Of a stretch of DNA of 64,000 bases, positions 63,703 through 64,000 are shown in pieces. Origin of the DNA: Pectobacterium actinidiae (GTDB lineage Bacteria > Pseudomonadota > Gammaproteobacteria > Enterobacterales > Enterobacteriaceae); assembly GCF_000803315.1 (NCBI RefSeq), contig NZ_JRMH01000001.1:372001-436000 (forward strand), in the 5' to 3' direction. Below the pieces are notes generated by a model. It had not been told where the DNA came from. It saw nothing but the letters and a program-made list of their open reading frames with translations, and ran no database searches. The number at the start of each line of letters is the position of its first letter. Positions within the stretch are counted from its first letter, which is position 1. A program made the translations under genes and the position numbers.

Positions 63703-64000
63703 ATGAAAAAAGAGTGGTTTGCTACCAGCGAATTGGTTGGAGTCGGCGGCCTTCCGAAATCAAGACAAGGATTAAATAAGCGCGCCCGCGAGGATGGATG
63801 GGAGAAGCGTCGCCGTAAAGGTGTCCAGGGAAGAGGAGTGGAGTACTCAATTCATAGTTTGCCGGATACGGTAAAGAAATCCCTATTACTCGAAATCGAG
63901 CCTTCCGCCTACTCGGCGAAACAGCCTGCGGCACTGGCCGTATGGATGCAGATTTATCAGCAACTATCTGAAAAAGAAAGAGATGAACTAATCGCTTATA
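63703..64000 (+). CDS. Mu-type winged-HTH protein, cut by the window edge
   Basis: The first 99 residues are visible and the frame is open at the edge. The N-terminus MKKEWFATSELVGVGGLPKSRQGLNKRAREDGWEKR (two helices and a wing), followed by GVQGRGVEYSIHSLP, is the Mu-type DNA-binding domain found at the start of MuA transposase and Mu repressors. The following segment VWMQIYQQLSEKERDELIAY is more like the short tail of small Mu-HTH regulators than the second MuA domain, so a regulator is slightly favoured. AAAGG lies just before the ATG. Confidence 0.75.
   Translation, partial: MKKEWFATSELVGVGGLPKSRQGLNKRAREDGWEKRRRKGVQGRGVEYSIHSLPDTVKKSLLLEIEPSAYSAKQPAALAVWMQIYQQLSEKERDELIAY

Overview
The window looks like a chromosomal segment of a soft-rot enterobacterium, most likely Pectobacterium or a close relative. 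Nearly every gene has a recognisable E. coli K-12 counterpart, but the complete galacturonate pathway is clustered (exuT, uxaC-uxaB-uxaA), beta-glucoside genes are present, and ERIC elements are found. The genus is inferred from gene content; no database was searched.

Layout. (1) 1-1896: one end of a genomic island next to a tRNA-Phe(GAA) gene, with a P4-type tyrosine integrase and a small ribbon-helix-helix protein behind a palindromic operator; the rest of the island lies off the left edge. (2) 1896-10922: core block tRNA-Phe, yjdC, dsbD, cutA, dcuA, aspA, fxsA, groES, groEL (the E. coli 94-min order). (3) 11184-17685: ubiC-ubiA, plsB/dgkA, lexA (two SOS boxes), yjbJ, zur (E. coli 91-min block). 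(4) 17808-39808: yhaK, yhaJ, yqjG, yqjF, yqjK-yqjE-yqjD, yqjC-mzrA-yqjA, exuR, exuT, uxaCBA, ygjV, sstT, alx with its manganese riboswitch, ygjR, rlmG, fadH (E. coli 70-min block). (5) 40024-54850: accessory stretch: a coiled-coil orphan, spy, a diguanylate cyclase, a DUF305 protein, a beta-glucoside PTS permease and a convergent phospho-beta-glucosidase, a DUF1543 protein, a very large nitrate reductase/diflavin reductase fusion, a periplasmic DJ-1-like protein with a divergent LysR regulator, and a chagasin-type protease inhibitor. (6) 55048-63182: tRNA-Ile2(CAU), mug, rpoD-dnaG-rpsU, tsaD, argR, mdh. (7) 63252-64000: a Ner-like regulator divergent from a Mu-type HTH protein that runs off the right edge.

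How the parts work together. Galacturonate is imported by ExuT and converted by UxaC, UxaB and UxaA to 2-keto-3-deoxygluconate, with ExuR as the local repressor; this fits life on pectin. The beta-glucoside permease and glycosidase are transcribed toward each other, yet each has the same leader: a CRP-like site, then an RNA antiterminator-like element overlapping an intrinsic terminator. The two RNA elements keep identical internal loops while their stems covary, so one BglG-type antiterminator encoded elsewhere probably controls both. The nitrate reductase fusion has an excellent sigma-54 promoter and an NtrC-like site, which argues for nitrogen-limited assimilatory use; its long leader contains a copy of an interspersed hairpin repeat that also occurs as 74-bp tandem copies near 33.9 kb.

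The most interesting points are the paired antitermination leaders, the sigma-54-driven fused nitrate reductase with a repeat-bearing leader, the palindrome-rich Ner/Mu-HTH switch at the right edge, and the RHH operator on the island. No CRISPR array, rRNA gene or complete insertion sequence was seen.
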